Assembly: GCF_014196615.1 (NCBI RefSeq)
Contig: NZ_JACIDY010000003.1
Coordinates: 248,001 to 312,000, forward strand
Source of the DNA: Novosphingobium fluoreni
Lineage (GTDB): Bacteria > Pseudomonadota > Alphaproteobacteria > Sphingomonadales > Sphingomonadaceae
Length of the DNA: 64,000 nt
Reading direction: 5' to 3'
The notes beneath the pieces are model-generated. The model was not told where the DNA came from. It searched no databases and was given only the letters and a program-made list of their open reading frames with translations. Below are positions 27,665 to 36,756 of the stretch, one piece after another; within the stretch, counting starts at the first letter, position 1, and every line of letters starts with the position of its first letter. Made by a program: the position numbers and the translations under genes.

Positions 27665-28165
27665 ATGAACGACACCCCGCCCGATAGCCTCATTCCCTAC
27701 GACGAAATCGTACAGGAAGCCCTGCGTGCCGTGGTCGGCCGTGTGCTGGGGCAAGTCGTCGCCGGTGGTGGTGTGCTTCCTGGCAACCATCACTTCTACG
27801 TCACTTTCAAGACAGGCGCGCCCGGCGTCTCCGTGCCGCCCGAGTTGCGCGCACGCTTCCCTGACGAGATGACGATCGTGCTGCAGAACAAGTTCTGGGA
27901 TCTTGTCGTCACCGACGATTCCTTCGGCGTCGGCCTCAGCTTCAACCAGATGCCGGCCAAGCTGCACGTGCCGTTTTCCGCCATCACCGCCTTCGTCGAT
28001 CCGGCGGTGGATTTCGGCCTGCAGTTCCAGGCGATGGGCGCGGATGAGCATGAGGATGAACACGATCCGGACAATGACGGTTCGGAACGGGACGATGCGC
28101 CGCGCATTACTCCGGCTGAAGATGGCTCGAACGTCGTCTCGGTGGATTTCGGCAAGAAGAAGTAA
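27665..28165 (+). CDS. sspB: ClpXP adaptor SspB (alphaproteobacterial form)
   Basis: A 166-residue adaptor that tethers ssrA-tagged proteins to ClpX. The folded domain is residues about 10-125 ([74 protein letters not shown]). Then comes an acidic linker ([18 protein letters not shown]) and a C-terminal ClpX-binding tail ([11 protein letters not shown]). This layout matches Caulobacter SspB-alpha more than E. coli SspB. It is divergent from hisB. Confidence 0.94.
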   Translation: MNDTPPDSLIPYDEIVQEALRAVVGRVLGQVVAGGGVLPGNHHFYVTFKTGAPGVSVPPELRARFPDEMTIVLQNKFWDLVVTDDSFGVGLSFNQMPAKLHVPFSAITAFVDPAVDFGLQFQAMGADEHEDEHDPDNDGSERDDAPRITPAEDGSNVVSVDFGKKK

Positions 28166-28195
28166 CGCGGGCCCCGGCCCGGGATGGGTTTGGAC

Positions 28196-28645
28196 ATGGG
28201 CAAGATCAAACTGGGCGGCAAAGCTCCGAAGCTATCCTCGAAGGGCGAGGACGCAGCGGTTGCGGCCAAGCAGAAGCTGAAGCAGGCGTTGCCTCGCGAT
28301 CCGCTGGAATTGAACGGGCCCAGCCCCAATCCCGCCACCAATCTGCTAATCGCCGATCTCGCCCTGCGCTCAACCACAATGCTGGCCAGCCGCGCGGTGC
28401 AGCGTCGTCTGCTCGGCACCAAGTACCCCACGCGCAAGGCAGCGGCGATCCTTCGAGGGCGCACTTTGCGCGAATCGATGTTCCATACCCTTGTGGCGCG
28501 GGTTGCCACGCGCTCCGTCCCCGGTGCGATCATCGTGGGCGGTGGCTTGCTGGCCAAAACGCTGTTCGATCGCGCCAAGGGCCGCCAGGCGAAGCATGAG
28601 GGTGACGAGAAGTTGCAGGAAATGGCGCGCGACGGCGAAGAGTGA
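28196..28645 (+). CDS. Conserved-looking hypothetical protein with one hydrophobic helix
   Basis: A 149-residue protein (153 from an ATG at 28184) that I do not recognise. The N-terminus is basic ([18 protein letters not shown]), the middle holds [30 protein letters not shown], and a Gly-rich hydrophobic stretch ([24 protein letters not shown]) precedes a charged tail. It could associate with the membrane. It lies 30 bases after sspB and may be co-transcribed with it. Coding character is good and no frameshift is visible. Confidence 0.7.
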   Translation: MGKIKLGGKAPKLSSKGEDAAVAAKQKLKQALPRDPLELNGPSPNPATNLLIADLALRSTTMLASRAVQRRLLGTKYPTRKAAAILRGRTLRESMFHTLVARVATRSVPGAIIVGGGLLAKTLFDRAKGRQAKHEGDEKLQEMARDGEE

Positions 28646-28731
28646 TCCGCTGCATGATCGTGCTCGCGACGACATCTTTTCGGAAGCAACCCCGGTCTTG
28701 ATTTGATCGGCCGCCCTCGCCATCAGCGGGC

Positions 28732-29403
28732 ATGACCACCGCCCAGCCCACCATCGCCGTTCCCGATTCCGACGCCCTGCATCGCCGTGGGCTGATGTTT
28801 ATCCTCTCCTCGCCATCGGGCGCGGGGAAGACCACGGTATCCCGCATGCTGCTGGAGCGTGACGCGCGGCTTCGGATGTCCGTCTCGGTCACGACGCGGC
28901 CGCCCCGCCCCGGCGAAATCGATGGGCGCGATTATATCTTCACGAGCCAACCCGGCTTCGATCACATGGTCGAGGAAGGTGAATTCCTGGAATGGGCCCA
29001 GGTGTTCGACAACAGCTACGGCACGCCAAAGGCCGAAGTGAAAGCCGGGTTGAAGGACGGGAAGGACTATCTCTTCGACATCGACTGGCAGGGCACGCAG
29101 CAGCTCTATCAAAAGATGCAGGCGGACGTGGTGCGCGTGTTCCTGCTGCCGCCCAGCATCGACGAACTGCGCCGCCGCCTGACCTCCCGCGGCACGGACA
29201 GCGCCGAAGTCATCGCCGCCCGCATGGAGCGCGCCAAGGCCGAAATCAGCCACTGGGACGGCTATGACTACGTGATCGTCAACGACGATATCGACGTCTG
29301 CTTCGCGAAGGTGACGCAGATCCTGGCCGCCGAGCGCATGCGCCGCGCCCGCCAGACCGGCCTCATCCCCTTCGTCCGCGAACTCACCGCGCCCGACGCT
29401 TGA
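28732..29403 (+). CDS. gmk: Guanylate kinase
   Basis: A 223-residue P-loop kinase that phosphorylates GMP to GDP. The Walker A loop is [10 protein letters not shown]. The GMP-binding region [18 protein letters not shown] and the block [27 protein letters not shown] are typical. The N-terminus has about 18 extra residues before the kinase fold ([19 protein letters not shown]). It is followed by 148 non-coding bases rich in GCC/AGC before dapD. Confidence 0.96.
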   Translation: MTTAQPTIAVPDSDALHRRGLMFILSSPSGAGKTTVSRMLLERDARLRMSVSVTTRPPRPGEIDGRDYIFTSQPGFDHMVEEGEFLEWAQVFDNSYGTPKAEVKAGLKDGKDYLFDIDWQGTQQLYQKMQADVVRVFLLPPSIDELRRRLTSRGTDSAEVIAARMERAKAEISHWDGYDYVIVNDDIDVCFAKVTQILAAERMRRARQTGLIPFVRELTAPDA

Positions 29404-29551
29404 GAGCGCGAGCGGAGCAGCCCTGCCTCGCCAGCCCGCCACTCGCCAGCCCTCCTCGCCACCCCCTTCGCCCGCGCGCACTTGTCCTCAGGCGATGCAG
29501 CGGATAGGCGCTGGCCCGCCTGTTTCAGATAGCCAGAGAAGAGCGTCAACC

Positions 29552-30388
29552 ATGTCCGAACTCCAGTCCGCCATCGAAGCCGCATGGGACGCGCGCGATA
29601 CCGTCTCCCCCACCAGCGCCGACGTGCGCCAGGATGTGGAGCAGGTGCTCGCCATGCTGGACGCCGGTACCGCGCGCGTCGCCGAGCCGGATGGACAAGG
29701 CGGTTGGCTGGTCAACCAATGGCTCAAGAAGGCAGTACTGCTGTCGTTCCGTCTCAATGAGAACGCGCCGATGGAATATGGCGCGGGCGGCGCGCCTGCG
29801 TTCGACAAGGTGCCGCTAAAGTTCCAGGGCTGGGATGGTGACGCCTTCCGCGAAGCCGGGTTCCGCGCGGTGCCGGGCGCGATCGCGCGCCGGGGTGCGT
29901 TTATCGGCAAGGGCGTGGTGCTGATGCCAAGCTTCGTCAACATCGGCGCTTATGTGGGCGAAGGCACGATGGTCGACACTTGGGCCACTGTCGGTTCGTG
30001 CGCGCAGATCGGGCGCAATGTCCACATCTCGGGCGGCGCGGGCATCGGCGGCGTCCTGGAGCCATTGCAGGCCGGACCGGTGGTGATCGAGGATAACTGT
30101 TTTATCGGCGCGCGTTCCGAAGTGGCCGAAGGCGTGATCGTGGGCAAAGGCGCGGTACTGTCGATGGGCGTGTTCATCGGCGCATCGACCAAGATCGTCG
30201 ACCGCGCCACGGGCGAGATCCACATCGGCCGCGTGCCGCCCTATTCGGTGGTCGTGCCAGGCTCGCTGCCGGGCAAGCCTCTAGCCGATGGCACTGCCGG
30301 GCCGTCGCTTTACTGCGCCGTGATCGTAAAGACGGTGGACGCGCAGACCCGTTCGAAGACCGGCATCAACGAACTGCTGCGGGACTGA
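29552..30388 (+). CDS. dapD: Tetrahydrodipicolinate N-succinyltransferase
   Basis: A 278-residue trimeric left-handed beta-helix enzyme that succinylates tetrahydrodipicolinate in lysine/diaminopimelate synthesis. Family blocks are [56 protein letters not shown] broken into hexapeptide turns, and [12 protein letters not shown] near the C-terminus. The ATG at 29552 ([16 protein letters not shown]) is the family start. A strong GC-rich hairpin ends the transcript unit a few bases downstream. Confidence 0.97.
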   Translation: MSELQSAIEAAWDARDTVSPTSADVRQDVEQVLAMLDAGTARVAEPDGQGGWLVNQWLKKAVLLSFRLNENAPMEYGAGGAPAFDKVPLKFQGWDGDAFREAGFRAVPGAIARRGAFIGKGVVLMPSFVNIGAYVGEGTMVDTWATVGSCAQIGRNVHISGGAGIGGVLEPLQAGPVVIEDNCFIGARSEVAEGVIVGKGAVLSMGVFIGASTKIVDRATGEIHIGRVPPYSVVVPGSLPGKPLADGTAGPSLYCAVIVKTVDAQTRSKTGINELLRD

Positions 30389-30395
30389 TCGCCCT

Positions 30396-30436
30396 GCCCC
30401 TAAGACCGTCTCGCGGAACGGCGGGCGGTCTTGGGC
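30396..30436 (+). terminator. Candidate hairpin terminator after dapD
   Basis: GCCC plus AAGACCG (30396-30408) pairs with CGGTCTT plus GGGC (30426-30436), giving a stem of about 11 pairs, with one internal mismatch region, around a 17-base loop. It starts eight bases after the dapD stop. There is no T-run after it, so it may end transcription inefficiently or with help from Rho. Confidence 0.5.
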
Positions 30437-30514
30437 GTTGCTCTCCTAGTAATTCCTGCTGCCGGGTTCGGGCATTTCGTACCCGGCACAAGACATTGGT
30501 TGAGGAGAAGCGTC

Positions 30515-30733
30515 ATGCAAGTCCGCAATGGTGAGGTCCACGTCGACGCAACGGAAGCCCGCGCCGGAAGCACGAACAACACGGTGCGCTATGTTCTGCT
30601 GATCAGCATCGTCTTGGCGATCCTGGCCATGACGATCATCTGGGTCACGGGCGCGCTGAACTCCGACCAGGGCAACAATGCCCAGGCGAACTCCCAGCGG
30701 GCGGTGGCGGAGGAGCAAGCCACGAAACCGTGA
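30515..30733 (+). CDS. Small single-pass membrane protein
   Basis: A 72-residue protein with a hydrophilic N-terminal part (MQVRNGEVHVDATEARAGSTNN), one transmembrane helix (YVLLISIVLAILAMTIIWVTGAL) and a polar tail rich in Asn, Gln and Ala. The ATG at 30515 has a GAGGAGAAG ribosome site, whereas the upstream in-frame ATG at 30431 has none. Function is unknown; the layout is common for small inner-membrane proteins of sphingomonads. It converges on the receiver gene on the opposite strand. Confidence 0.72.
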   Translation: MQVRNGEVHVDATEARAGSTNNTVRYVLLISIVLAILAMTIIWVTGALNSDQGNNAQANSQRAVAEEQATKP

Positions 30734-30749
30734 TAAGCTTGATTTGATT

Positions 30750-31145
30750 TCAGTCGAGGCGCGGGCGGTTTGCGATCGCCCGCACTTCGCTTGCCAGCTT
30801 TAGCGGGTCGAACGGCTTCAAGATGACGCCGTGTGCCCCATTGGCGACGTACTCTTCGAACCCAGAGCGTGATGCTCTGGCCGTCATGAAAATTCGCGTG
30901 GTCTGCCCCAGTCCCTCTCGCGACCGAAGCGCATCGTGCAACGCGAAGCCGTTCATGCCGGGCATCATCACATCCATCAGAATAACATCAGGTCGCCACG
31001 CGTCCTGATCCAGGGCTGCCAGCGCCGCTTGCCCTGAAGACACGGCGCGCACCTCCAACCCCGGGTCCAGTTGCAGCGCCATTGTCGCCACGATGCGGAT
31101 ATCGTCATCGTCATCGACATAGAGAATGCGCAGATCATGCGTCAT
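30750..31145 (-). CDS. Stand-alone receiver (CheY-like) response regulator
   Basis: A 131-residue single receiver domain. The acidic pocket is Asp11-Asp12 (YVDDDDD), the phospho-acceptor is Asp58 (ILMDVMMPG), with Thr88 (IFMTAR) and Lys110 (ILKPFDP) completing the site. There is no output domain, so it acts through protein contact or passes phosphate to another partner, possibly the HPt protein at 34.1 kb. It overlaps the kinase stop by ATGA and is the last gene of a three-gene signalling operon. Confidence 0.93.
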   Translation of the reverse strand: MTHDLRILYVDDDDDIRIVATMALQLDPGLEVRAVSSGQAALAALDQDAWRPDVILMDVMMPGMNGFALHDALRSREGLGQTTRIFMTARASRSGFEEYVANGAHGVILKPFDPLKLASEVRAIANRPRLD

Positions 31146-33307
31146 CGTGGCTCCCCTCGGCTCAGGATTTCGCGAATGCAGTCGCGCAGCATCGGCAAAG
31201 AACTGCGCGATTTTACCAGCACTGCCTTCACCGGCCCGCTGATCTCCACGCCACTGTCCTGGGCGGAAAAGATGATCGTGGGCACCGGCTGACCATCGCG
31301 ACCGACCAGTGATGGCAGCAAGGTGGTGCCGGCGCCGTCAGGCAAGCCGATATCCAGCAGCACCAGCGCCGGGGCCTCCCATTCCAGCACCGCCTGGGCG
31401 GACGCGATCCCGTTCGCCCTGACCACGCGCGCCTCTCCGGCCAACGAGGCGGCGACAACCTTGAACAGGTCCTCGTCATCGTCGATCATCAGGATCGTGG
31501 GGCACGCGGAATGCTCGCACAACGGCAGGGGAGGCGTTGGTGAACCCCGAACCAGCTGGGATGTCGCGTCACTGAGTGTCGCATCGTCGTCATGACAGGC
31601 CAGCGTGAAGGCGAAGCACGCCCCGCCTCCAGGGGCGGCCTCCACCCAGATCGCCCCGCCATGCCGCAGCACGATCTCGCGCGCGATGGCGAGGCCGAGC
31701 CCGGTGCCACCGGCCTGCCCGTCCGCCGGAGCCTGCACGAAGCGATCGAAGATATGCGCGCGATAAGCTTCAGGCACGCCCGGCCCTTCGTCGCTGATAC
31801 GAACCGTCGACACGCCTGTCTCGACCGTCAGCCCGATCGTGACGGTTGAGCCCTTGGGCGAATGACGCACGGCGTTAGAGAGCAGATTGGCCGCCACCTG
31901 GAGCAGTCGCTGCCGGTCGGCCAGGATCGCGCAACTCTCCTGCGCGATCTGCAGCGACAGCCGAATTCCCTTGGCGTGCGCCGGCACTTCACTTTCCAGC
32001 GCGGCTTGGCGCAAAATGCCGACCAGATCGGTGGGAGCCAGGTCGATCGCCAGTTGGCCGCTGCCAAACTTCTCCAGGTCGAGGATGTCGTTGGTCAGGC
32101 GGATCAGTCGGCGGGCGTTGTTCTCCGCGATATCGACCAGCTGGTTCGCCGTTTGCGGCAGTTCCCCGGCCGCCCCGCCGCGCAGCAGACCCAGCGAACC
32201 CACCACCGAGGTCAGCGGCGTGCGCAGTTCGTGGCTGACAGTGGCGATGAAATCGTCCTTGATCCGCTCAATCTCACGCCGGTGTGAAATGTCCCGGATG
32301 GAAGCGACGACATGGATCCCGTCCGGCACTTCCATCAGACCCAGCGCCACATCCACCGGGATCATCCGCCCGTCCTTGGTGCGGGCACTGCGATCGAGAA
32401 ACAGCGTCGTCTGCAACCGCCCTTCGGACAAGCCGATGCGATTGTGGAAGCACCCGTCTCCCTCCGCGATATCCAGCACGACAGAAATATCCCGCCGGCT
32501 CAATTCCTCCGGCTCGTATCCCAACACCCGCCGCGCGGCGGCGTTGACGCTTTCGATGGTGCCGCTGGGGTTGAGGATGACGATCGCATCGCTGGTGCTG
32601 TCCAGCGTGGCCTGGTTGCGGGCCGAGGCATCCGCCTCCGCCACCATCACGCGCCACCGTTCGCGCCGCGTTATCCAGATCGCCACCGTGCCCGCCAGAG
32701 ACAGACCGCCGATCAGAGTGACAAGCAGCCAGACGACCCTTCGCGAACGCTCGGTTCGGCTCCAGAACGCCTCCGTCCCGCGCGCCACCCGCGCCGCATC
32801 GGCAACGATGATTGCCTGCATCTCCGCCTCGATCCGGTCCATCAGGCGCTGCCCTTCACCGTCCGTCACCCGGGCGATTGCCGCCGCCTGGCCTTGCAGC
32901 CGCAGGCGGCGCATCGCCTCGTCCATCTCGGAAAACTTGGCCATCACCAGCTTGTCCAGCAGACGGAGATGGCCATCACGCCCCGCGCCGGACCGCGCCA
33001 GGGCAACCAGATCCTGCTCGATCTCGCGGCGGGAGGGATCGTAGCTTTTGAGAAAGCCCGCATCGCGCGTGATGATGAAGCCGCGTTGCGCAGTCTCTGC
33101 CTTGCGCAGGCTGGCCAGCAGATCCAGCGCGTGCGCTCGGCGGACGGTGATCTGTTCCACCAGCGAGCCGGTCTGCCGCATCCGGTCGTATTCCCCATCC
33201 AGCCAGCGACCCAGCGCGATCAGCACCACCGGGATGAGCAGGCCCAGCAGAAGATAACGCGCCAGGGAGGGCGGACGCGGTGCGCGAAAACCGGCAGCTA
33301 CGCTCAT
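31142..33307 (-). CDS. CHASE3/PAS hybrid sensor histidine kinase with C-terminal receiver
   Basis: A 721-residue inner-membrane kinase. Order of parts: transmembrane helix (about 18-35), CHASE3-type extracytoplasmic helical sensor (about 40-187, with KAETAQRGFIITRDAGFLKSYD), second helix (about 191-212), PAS domain (about 230-345), HisKA with phospho-His359 (TVSHELRTPL), HATPase with Asn478 (NLLSNAVRHS), DEGPG (506-510) and GTGLGL, then a receiver with Asp652 (LLDIGLPDG) and Lys699. The receiver lacks the usual Pro after its Lys. It overlaps both neighbours by ATGA. The signal is unknown; CHASE3 sensors often respond to envelope or small-molecule cues. Confidence 0.93.
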   Translation of the reverse strand: MSVAAGFRAPRPPSLARYLLLGLLIPVVLIALGRWLDGEYDRMRQTGSLVEQITVRRAHALDLLASLRKAETAQRGFIITRDAGFLKSYDPSRREIEQDLVALARSGAGRDGHLRLLDKLVMAKFSEMDEAMRRLRLQGQAAAIARVTDGEGQRLMDRIEAEMQAIIVADAARVARGTEAFWSRTERSRRVVWLLVTLIGGLSLAGTVAIWITRRERWRVMVAEADASARNQATLDSTSDAIVILNPSGTIESVNAAARRVLGYEPEELSRRDISVVLDIAEGDGCFHNRIGLSEGRLQTTLFLDRSARTKDGRMIPVDVALGLMEVPDGIHVVASIRDISHRREIERIKDDFIATVSHELRTPLTSVVGSLGLLRGGAAGELPQTANQLVDIAENNARRLIRLTNDILDLEKFGSGQLAIDLAPTDLVGILRQAALESEVPAHAKGIRLSLQIAQESCAILADRQRLLQVAANLLSNAVRHSPKGSTVTIGLTVETGVSTVRISDEGPGVPEAYRAHIFDRFVQAPADGQAGGTGLGLAIAREIVLRHGGAIWVEAAPGGGACFAFTLACHDDDATLSDATSQLVRGSPTPPLPLCEHSACPTILMIDDDEDLFKVVAASLAGEARVVRANGIASAQAVLEWEAPALVLLDIGLPDGAGTTLLPSLVGRDGQPVPTIIFSAQDSGVEISGPVKAVLVKSRSSLPMLRDCIREILSRGEPR

Positions 33308-33966
33308 GCCGTCACGCTGCCGAGCAGCGGCTGCAACAGGAGCATCGCCTGCATCCGGTTGGAGACCCCGATATGGCGGAATATCGCTGTGAGATGGGCT
33401 TTCACGGTGGCTTCGGTGATCGCCAGATCGTGGGCGATCTGCTTGTTCGCGCGCCCATCCGTCAGCGCGAACAGGACCCGGCGTTGCGCGGAAGACAGGG
33501 CCTTTAGTCGCTGATGCAGCGCCGCCGCGTTGTCGGCACGGGCGCGGGCAGTGGCTTCGATCGCGGGGAACACTCGCTCCCCCGCCGCGATCCGGCGCAG
33601 AGCGTGGGCGATCGCGTCAAGCGGCTCGGACTTCAGCAGGAAGCCCGCCGCCCCCATGCTGCGCGCCAAGGCGATCGTGGCGACATCATGATGCGCGGTG
33701 ATCAGGACGATCGGGACTTCGGGCAGGCGGAACTGCAGGCGCAGAAAACCGGAAAAGCCCCGGACATCCGGCAGCATCAGATCTAGCAGGACGAGTTGGA
33801 AGGCCCCGCCGATCGCAGCCGGTGGTTCCGCCGCCTCGCGCTCCGCCTCGGCGATGCTGCCCGCGCAAGCGATGACGGCGTCTGGCAGGGCATGGCGTAG
33901 CGCCAGCACTATTCCTTCGCGCGCCAGCGGATGGTCATCCGCCACCAAGACGCGCCGCGCCTTCAT
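33304..33966 (-). CDS. NarL/LuxR-type DNA-binding response regulator
   Basis: A 220-residue regulator with a receiver domain (Asp10-Asp11, phospho-Asp62 in LLDLMLPDV, Lys112 in FLLKSEP) and a LuxR-type helix-turn-helix at about 155-215 (LSSAQRRVLFALTDGRANKQIAHDLAITEATVKAHLTAIFRHIGV). The ATG at 33966 (MKARRVLVADDHP) is the domain start; the frame open further upstream is not conserved-looking. It is the first gene of the signalling operon and divergent from the HPt gene, so it is the natural candidate to control the shared 131-base intergenic region and the fibre operon. Confidence 0.92.
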   Translation of the reverse strand: MKARRVLVADDHPLAREGIVLALRHALPDAVIACAGSIAEAEREAAEPPAAIGGAFQLVLLDLMLPDVRGFSGFLRLQFRLPEVPIVLITAHHDVATIALARSMGAAGFLLKSEPLDAIAHALRRIAAGERVFPAIEATARARADNAAALHQRLKALSSAQRRVLFALTDGRANKQIAHDLAITEATVKAHLTAIFRHIGVSNRMQAMLLLQPLLGSVTA

Positions 33967-34097
33967 CCACCCTGACCCGATCGGCGCCGCTGTTCTCGCT
34001 TCATAGATGCACGGTTTCGGTTTTAACGTGCGCCTGTAAACCGTTATTGCTTCCAGAGGCGTGCAGTTCCTGTTCACGATCCTGGGTTCGCGAAAAA
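33967..34097. promoter_or_regulatory. Divergent promoter region with inverted repeat
   Basis: The 131 bases between the LuxR-type regulator and the HPt gene must hold both promoters. An inverted repeat, ACGGTTT (34011-34017) and AAACCGT (34038-34044), lies near the middle. It could bind a dimer, for instance the adjacent regulator, although the half-site spacing is wide for one LuxR-type dimer. No convincing -35/-10 pair was found by eye. Confidence 0.35.
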
Positions 34098-34766
34098 ATG
34101 AAAACGATAGATTCACCGAGTCGTGAAGCCCCCATCGCCCTGTTGGTGGGGTTGGGTGAAACCGCCGCCAAAACCTGGGGGGAGGCCCTTGAAACAACGG
34201 GTTGGGCGATCAGGCGAGCGGCGGATACGCCGGAATGTTGCACCATGGCCGATCAGGAGCCGATAGCGCTGTTGCTGCTGCAGAAGTGCGCGCAGGTAGA
34301 GGCTGCTGCCGGGCTGGTTACCGCAGTTCGAGCGCTCCATGGCCCCAGCAGGACGGCTCCCATCGTGTTATTGACCGAAGCGGAGGCAAAGACTGATCCG
34401 AAATCGAGCAGTGTCGACGCGGCCATCCCTATTCACTGCCCCGCTGACCATGCCGCGCGAGAGCTGGAGCGGTGGCGGCCTGTTTCGCTGGAGCCGACTC
34501 GCCGAATCGCCGGGATCCTGGGGCCCGGCCCCATCGCCGGGATGATCGAGCGGCTGGGCGTTCGGCTGGAGGCGGCGATGGGTATGCTGGCGCAGGAACG
34601 GATCGACCAGGGGGAGGCGCATCGCCTGGCCGGGCTATGCGGCACACTGGGCTTCGCGCAGGCGCACGCCGCGTGGCTGGACCTGTCCCTTGGCGAAGCG
34701 ACGTCGCTAGCCGAAGCGCGGCGCACGACGCGGTTGACGCTGGCCGCGATTGCCCGCGGTCTGTGA
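34098..34766 (+). CDS. Degenerate receiver fused to a histidine phosphotransfer (HPt) domain
   Basis: A 222-residue protein. Residues about 10-125 resemble a receiver by strand order (IALLVGLG, PIALLLLQ, APIVLLTEAEA, AAIPIHCPAD), but the acidic pocket and phospho-Asp are missing. Residues about 140-222 form a helical bundle with the HPt motif EAHRLAGLCGTLGFA, where His175 is the phospho-acceptor. HPt proteins carry phosphate from the receiver of a hybrid kinase to a second receiver, which are both encoded just upstream on the other strand. The ATG at 34098 (MKTIDSP) was chosen. It precedes the fibre operon by 130 bases. Confidence 0.7.
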   Translation: MKTIDSPSREAPIALLVGLGETAAKTWGEALETTGWAIRRAADTPECCTMADQEPIALLLLQKCAQVEAAAGLVTAVRALHGPSRTAPIVLLTEAEAKTDPKSSSVDAAIPIHCPADHAARELERWRPVSLEPTRRIAGILGPGPIAGMIERLGVRLEAAMGMLAQERIDQGEAHRLAGLCGTLGFAQAHAAWLDLSLGEATSLAEARRTTRLTLAAIARGL

Positions 34767-34896
34767 CCCGGCGGCGTACAAAAATCGTTTCGTTCTTATA
34801 CTTTGGTCTAAATCGGGGGCATGGTTAAGTAGAGTTGTAGGAAGTCCTTAATCGGCTTGGTCGCTTCTCGTGGCGATCTTGCAGAAGGACTTTCCC

Positions 34897-35448
34897 ATGC
34901 TCATCCCTTCGATCTGCCGCAGGCGTCAGGCGGCCTTGCCGCTGGCGGTGCTGGCCATGATGGCCGCCTCGGCCCCGGCGCGCGCCGGGCAGTCGACCGG
35001 GACCATCGATCTTGAACTGAACGTGCTGAACGCCTGCACCGTCAACGGCGCGGCCACGGTGCAGGCCGATGTCGGCTCCACCGGCAAGATCCTGTTCACC
35101 GATCAGCCCGGCACTTTCACTTCTACCGACGCGCTGCTGGCGGGCACGGCGGGCAACTTGTCGATCCTGTGCTCACCCGGCGCCAGCCCGGTGCTGACGG
35201 TGGGTGCGGGCGCCCATGACAATGCCGGATCGCGATACCTCCTCTCCGGCTCGACCACGGTGGCCTATCGCCTGTTCAGCGATTCCGCGCGCACCAACGA
35301 GATCACGATCGGCAAGCAGATCGCGCTGGGCACCGCCTCCGCCGCCGCGATCTCCGTGCCGATCTATGCGCGGGCTACGAACAGCAGCGGCGGCATCCTG
35401 CCGGCTGGCAAGTACACCGATACCGTCCAAATCGTCCTCAGCTGGTAA
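34897..35448 (+). CDS. Spore coat U (SCPU) domain fibre subunit 1
   Basis: A 183-residue exported subunit with a signal ending ASAPARA and a spore-coat-U type domain: paired cysteines in LNACTVNG and ILCSPGASP, and the closing strand LPAGKYTDTVQIVLSW that serves as donor or terminal strand in the family. SCPU proteins form chaperone-usher surface fibres (Csu-like) that promote adhesion and biofilm. The ATG at 34897 has AAGGAC seven bases upstream. It is the first gene of a five-gene operon. Confidence 0.88.
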   Translation: MLIPSICRRRQAALPLAVLAMMAASAPARAGQSTGTIDLELNVLNACTVNGAATVQADVGSTGKILFTDQPGTFTSTDALLAGTAGNLSILCSPGASPVLTVGAGAHDNAGSRYLLSGSTTVAYRLFSDSARTNEITIGKQIALGTASAAAISVPIYARATNSSGGILPAGKYTDTVQIVLSW

Positions 35449-35469
35449 CCGGGGAGCGGGAGAGCAGCC

Positions 35470-35988
35470 TTGCACTTTTCCGTAAACCTGGCCGCCGTCA
35501 CGGTGGTGGTGTGGGTCGCCACCGCCGCCGTGACGTGCCAGGCCGCCACCAGCAAGGCCTTCGATGTCACCGCCACCATCGTGAACGGTTGCGCCGTGGC
35601 GCAGGCAGGCGGATCGTGGGGACAGATTAGCCTGGGCACCGTGTCCGGCCTGGCGACGGGAACGGTGGAGGCCAACCTGATCGCCTCTGGCGTGAGCGGC
35701 GTGGTGATCGAATGCACCCCGGGCACGTCCGCCTCGCTCAGCGCTGACAACGGCAACAACGCAGCGTCGGGCCAGCGCCGCCTGATGCAGGCGGGCGTGG
35801 CCACGATGGTGCCCTACGCCTTGTTCGCCAACGGCTCGACCACGGCGTGGACCACGCAATCGCTGGCGCTGTCGTTCGCGGCCGGGGCCAGCAAGCAGAC
35901 CATCCCGGTCAAGGCCAGCCTCACTCTGCCCGGAGCGCTGCAGGCGGGCAAATATACCGACACCTTGCGCCTTACCCTCAGTTGGTAG
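35470..35988 (+). CDS. Spore coat U (SCPU) domain fibre subunit 2
   Basis: A 172-residue paralogue of the preceding subunit with a signal peptide (VTVVVWVATAAVTCQA), the SCPU cysteines in VNGCAVAQ and VIECTPGTS, and the same closing strand LQAGKYTDTLRLTLSW. The start is a TTG at 35470 after a GGGAG-rich leader. Tandem SCPU subunits with distinct sequences suggest one major and one minor pilin. It lies 21 bases after subunit 1. Confidence 0.86.
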   Translation: MHFSVNLAAVTVVVWVATAAVTCQAATSKAFDVTATIVNGCAVAQAGGSWGQISLGTVSGLATGTVEANLIASGVSGVVIECTPGTSASLSADNGNNAASGQRRLMQAGVATMVPYALFANGSTTAWTTQSLALSFAAGASKQTIPVKASLTLPGALQAGKYTDTLRLTLSW

Positions 35989-36015
35989 CGCCCGTGGACT
36001 TGGGGAGTTCGTGAC

Positions 36016-36735
36016 ATGATCCGTCGTGCGATGCTGCTGGCGTTGGGCCTGGGAATGGGAGTGGCGATGGCGACGATGCCTCGCCCTGCCGTGGCGCAAT
36101 CCTCCGTGGTGCTGTGGCCGGTCGACCCGCGTATCGCGCCCGGAGAACAGGCCAGCGCGCTGTGGTTGGAGAACCGGGGGAAGACGCCGGTGACCTTGCA
36201 GGTGCGCGCCTTCGCCTGGCGGCAACCGGCGGGTGAGGACGATTATCAGCGGCAGGACGCCGTGGTCGCCAGCCCGCCCATCGCCGAAGTGGGGCCGGGC
36301 CAGCGCCAGCTGATCCGCGTGATCCGCCGCACCGCCGATGCTGCGGGCGAACATGCCTATCGCCTGCTGATCGACGAACTGCCGCCCCCCGCTCCGCCTG
36401 CCGAGGCCGGGGTGAGCGCGCAGCTATCGGTGCAGATGCGCTATTCGATTCCGCTGTTTACCTACGGCAGCCCCCAGGCGACGGCGCGCCCCGCGCTCAC
36501 CTCGCGGATCGAGATGGCGGACGGCAAGCCGTGGCTGGCGATCACCAACACCGGCACCGGCCATGCCCGGCTGACGGACCTGAAGCAGGGCGGTGCCGTG
36601 GTGCGCGGCGGCCTTGTCGGCTATGTGCTGCCCGGGGCGACGATGCGGTGGGAACTGCCGGAGCAGGCGCGGCTGAGCGCCCCGCTCATCATCACCGTCA
36701 ACGGCAGCGAGCAGACCCTCGCCCGGTCCAGCTGA
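36016..36735 (+). CDS. Periplasmic pilus chaperone (PapD-like, Csu type)
   Basis: A 239-residue chaperone with signal MIRRAMLLALGLGMGVAMATMPRPAVA and two immunoglobulin-like domains. The N-terminal domain shows VVLWPVDPRIAPGEQASALWLENRGKTPVTLQVRAFAW and QRQLIRVIRR (subunit-binding basic residues). The C-terminal domain has LAITNTGTGHARLTDLKQ. It would cap SCPU subunits by donating a strand and deliver them to the usher. Gene order subunit-subunit-chaperone-usher-subunit follows the Csu-type operon plan. Confidence 0.91.
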   Translation: MIRRAMLLALGLGMGVAMATMPRPAVAQSSVVLWPVDPRIAPGEQASALWLENRGKTPVTLQVRAFAWRQPAGEDDYQRQDAVVASPPIAEVGPGQRQLIRVIRRTADAAGEHAYRLLIDELPPPAPPAEAGVSAQLSVQMRYSIPLFTYGSPQATARPALTSRIEMADGKPWLAITNTGTGHARLTDLKQGGAVVRGGLVGYVLPGATMRWELPEQARLSAPLIITVNGSEQTLARSS

Positions 36736-36756
36736 CGGTGGACCGGCGCGCCGATC

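Noticed and set aside
27497..28063. Upstream extension of hisB by 189 codons
   Set aside because: It is antisense to sspB, and the dehydratase family starts at [12 protein letters not shown] (27496).
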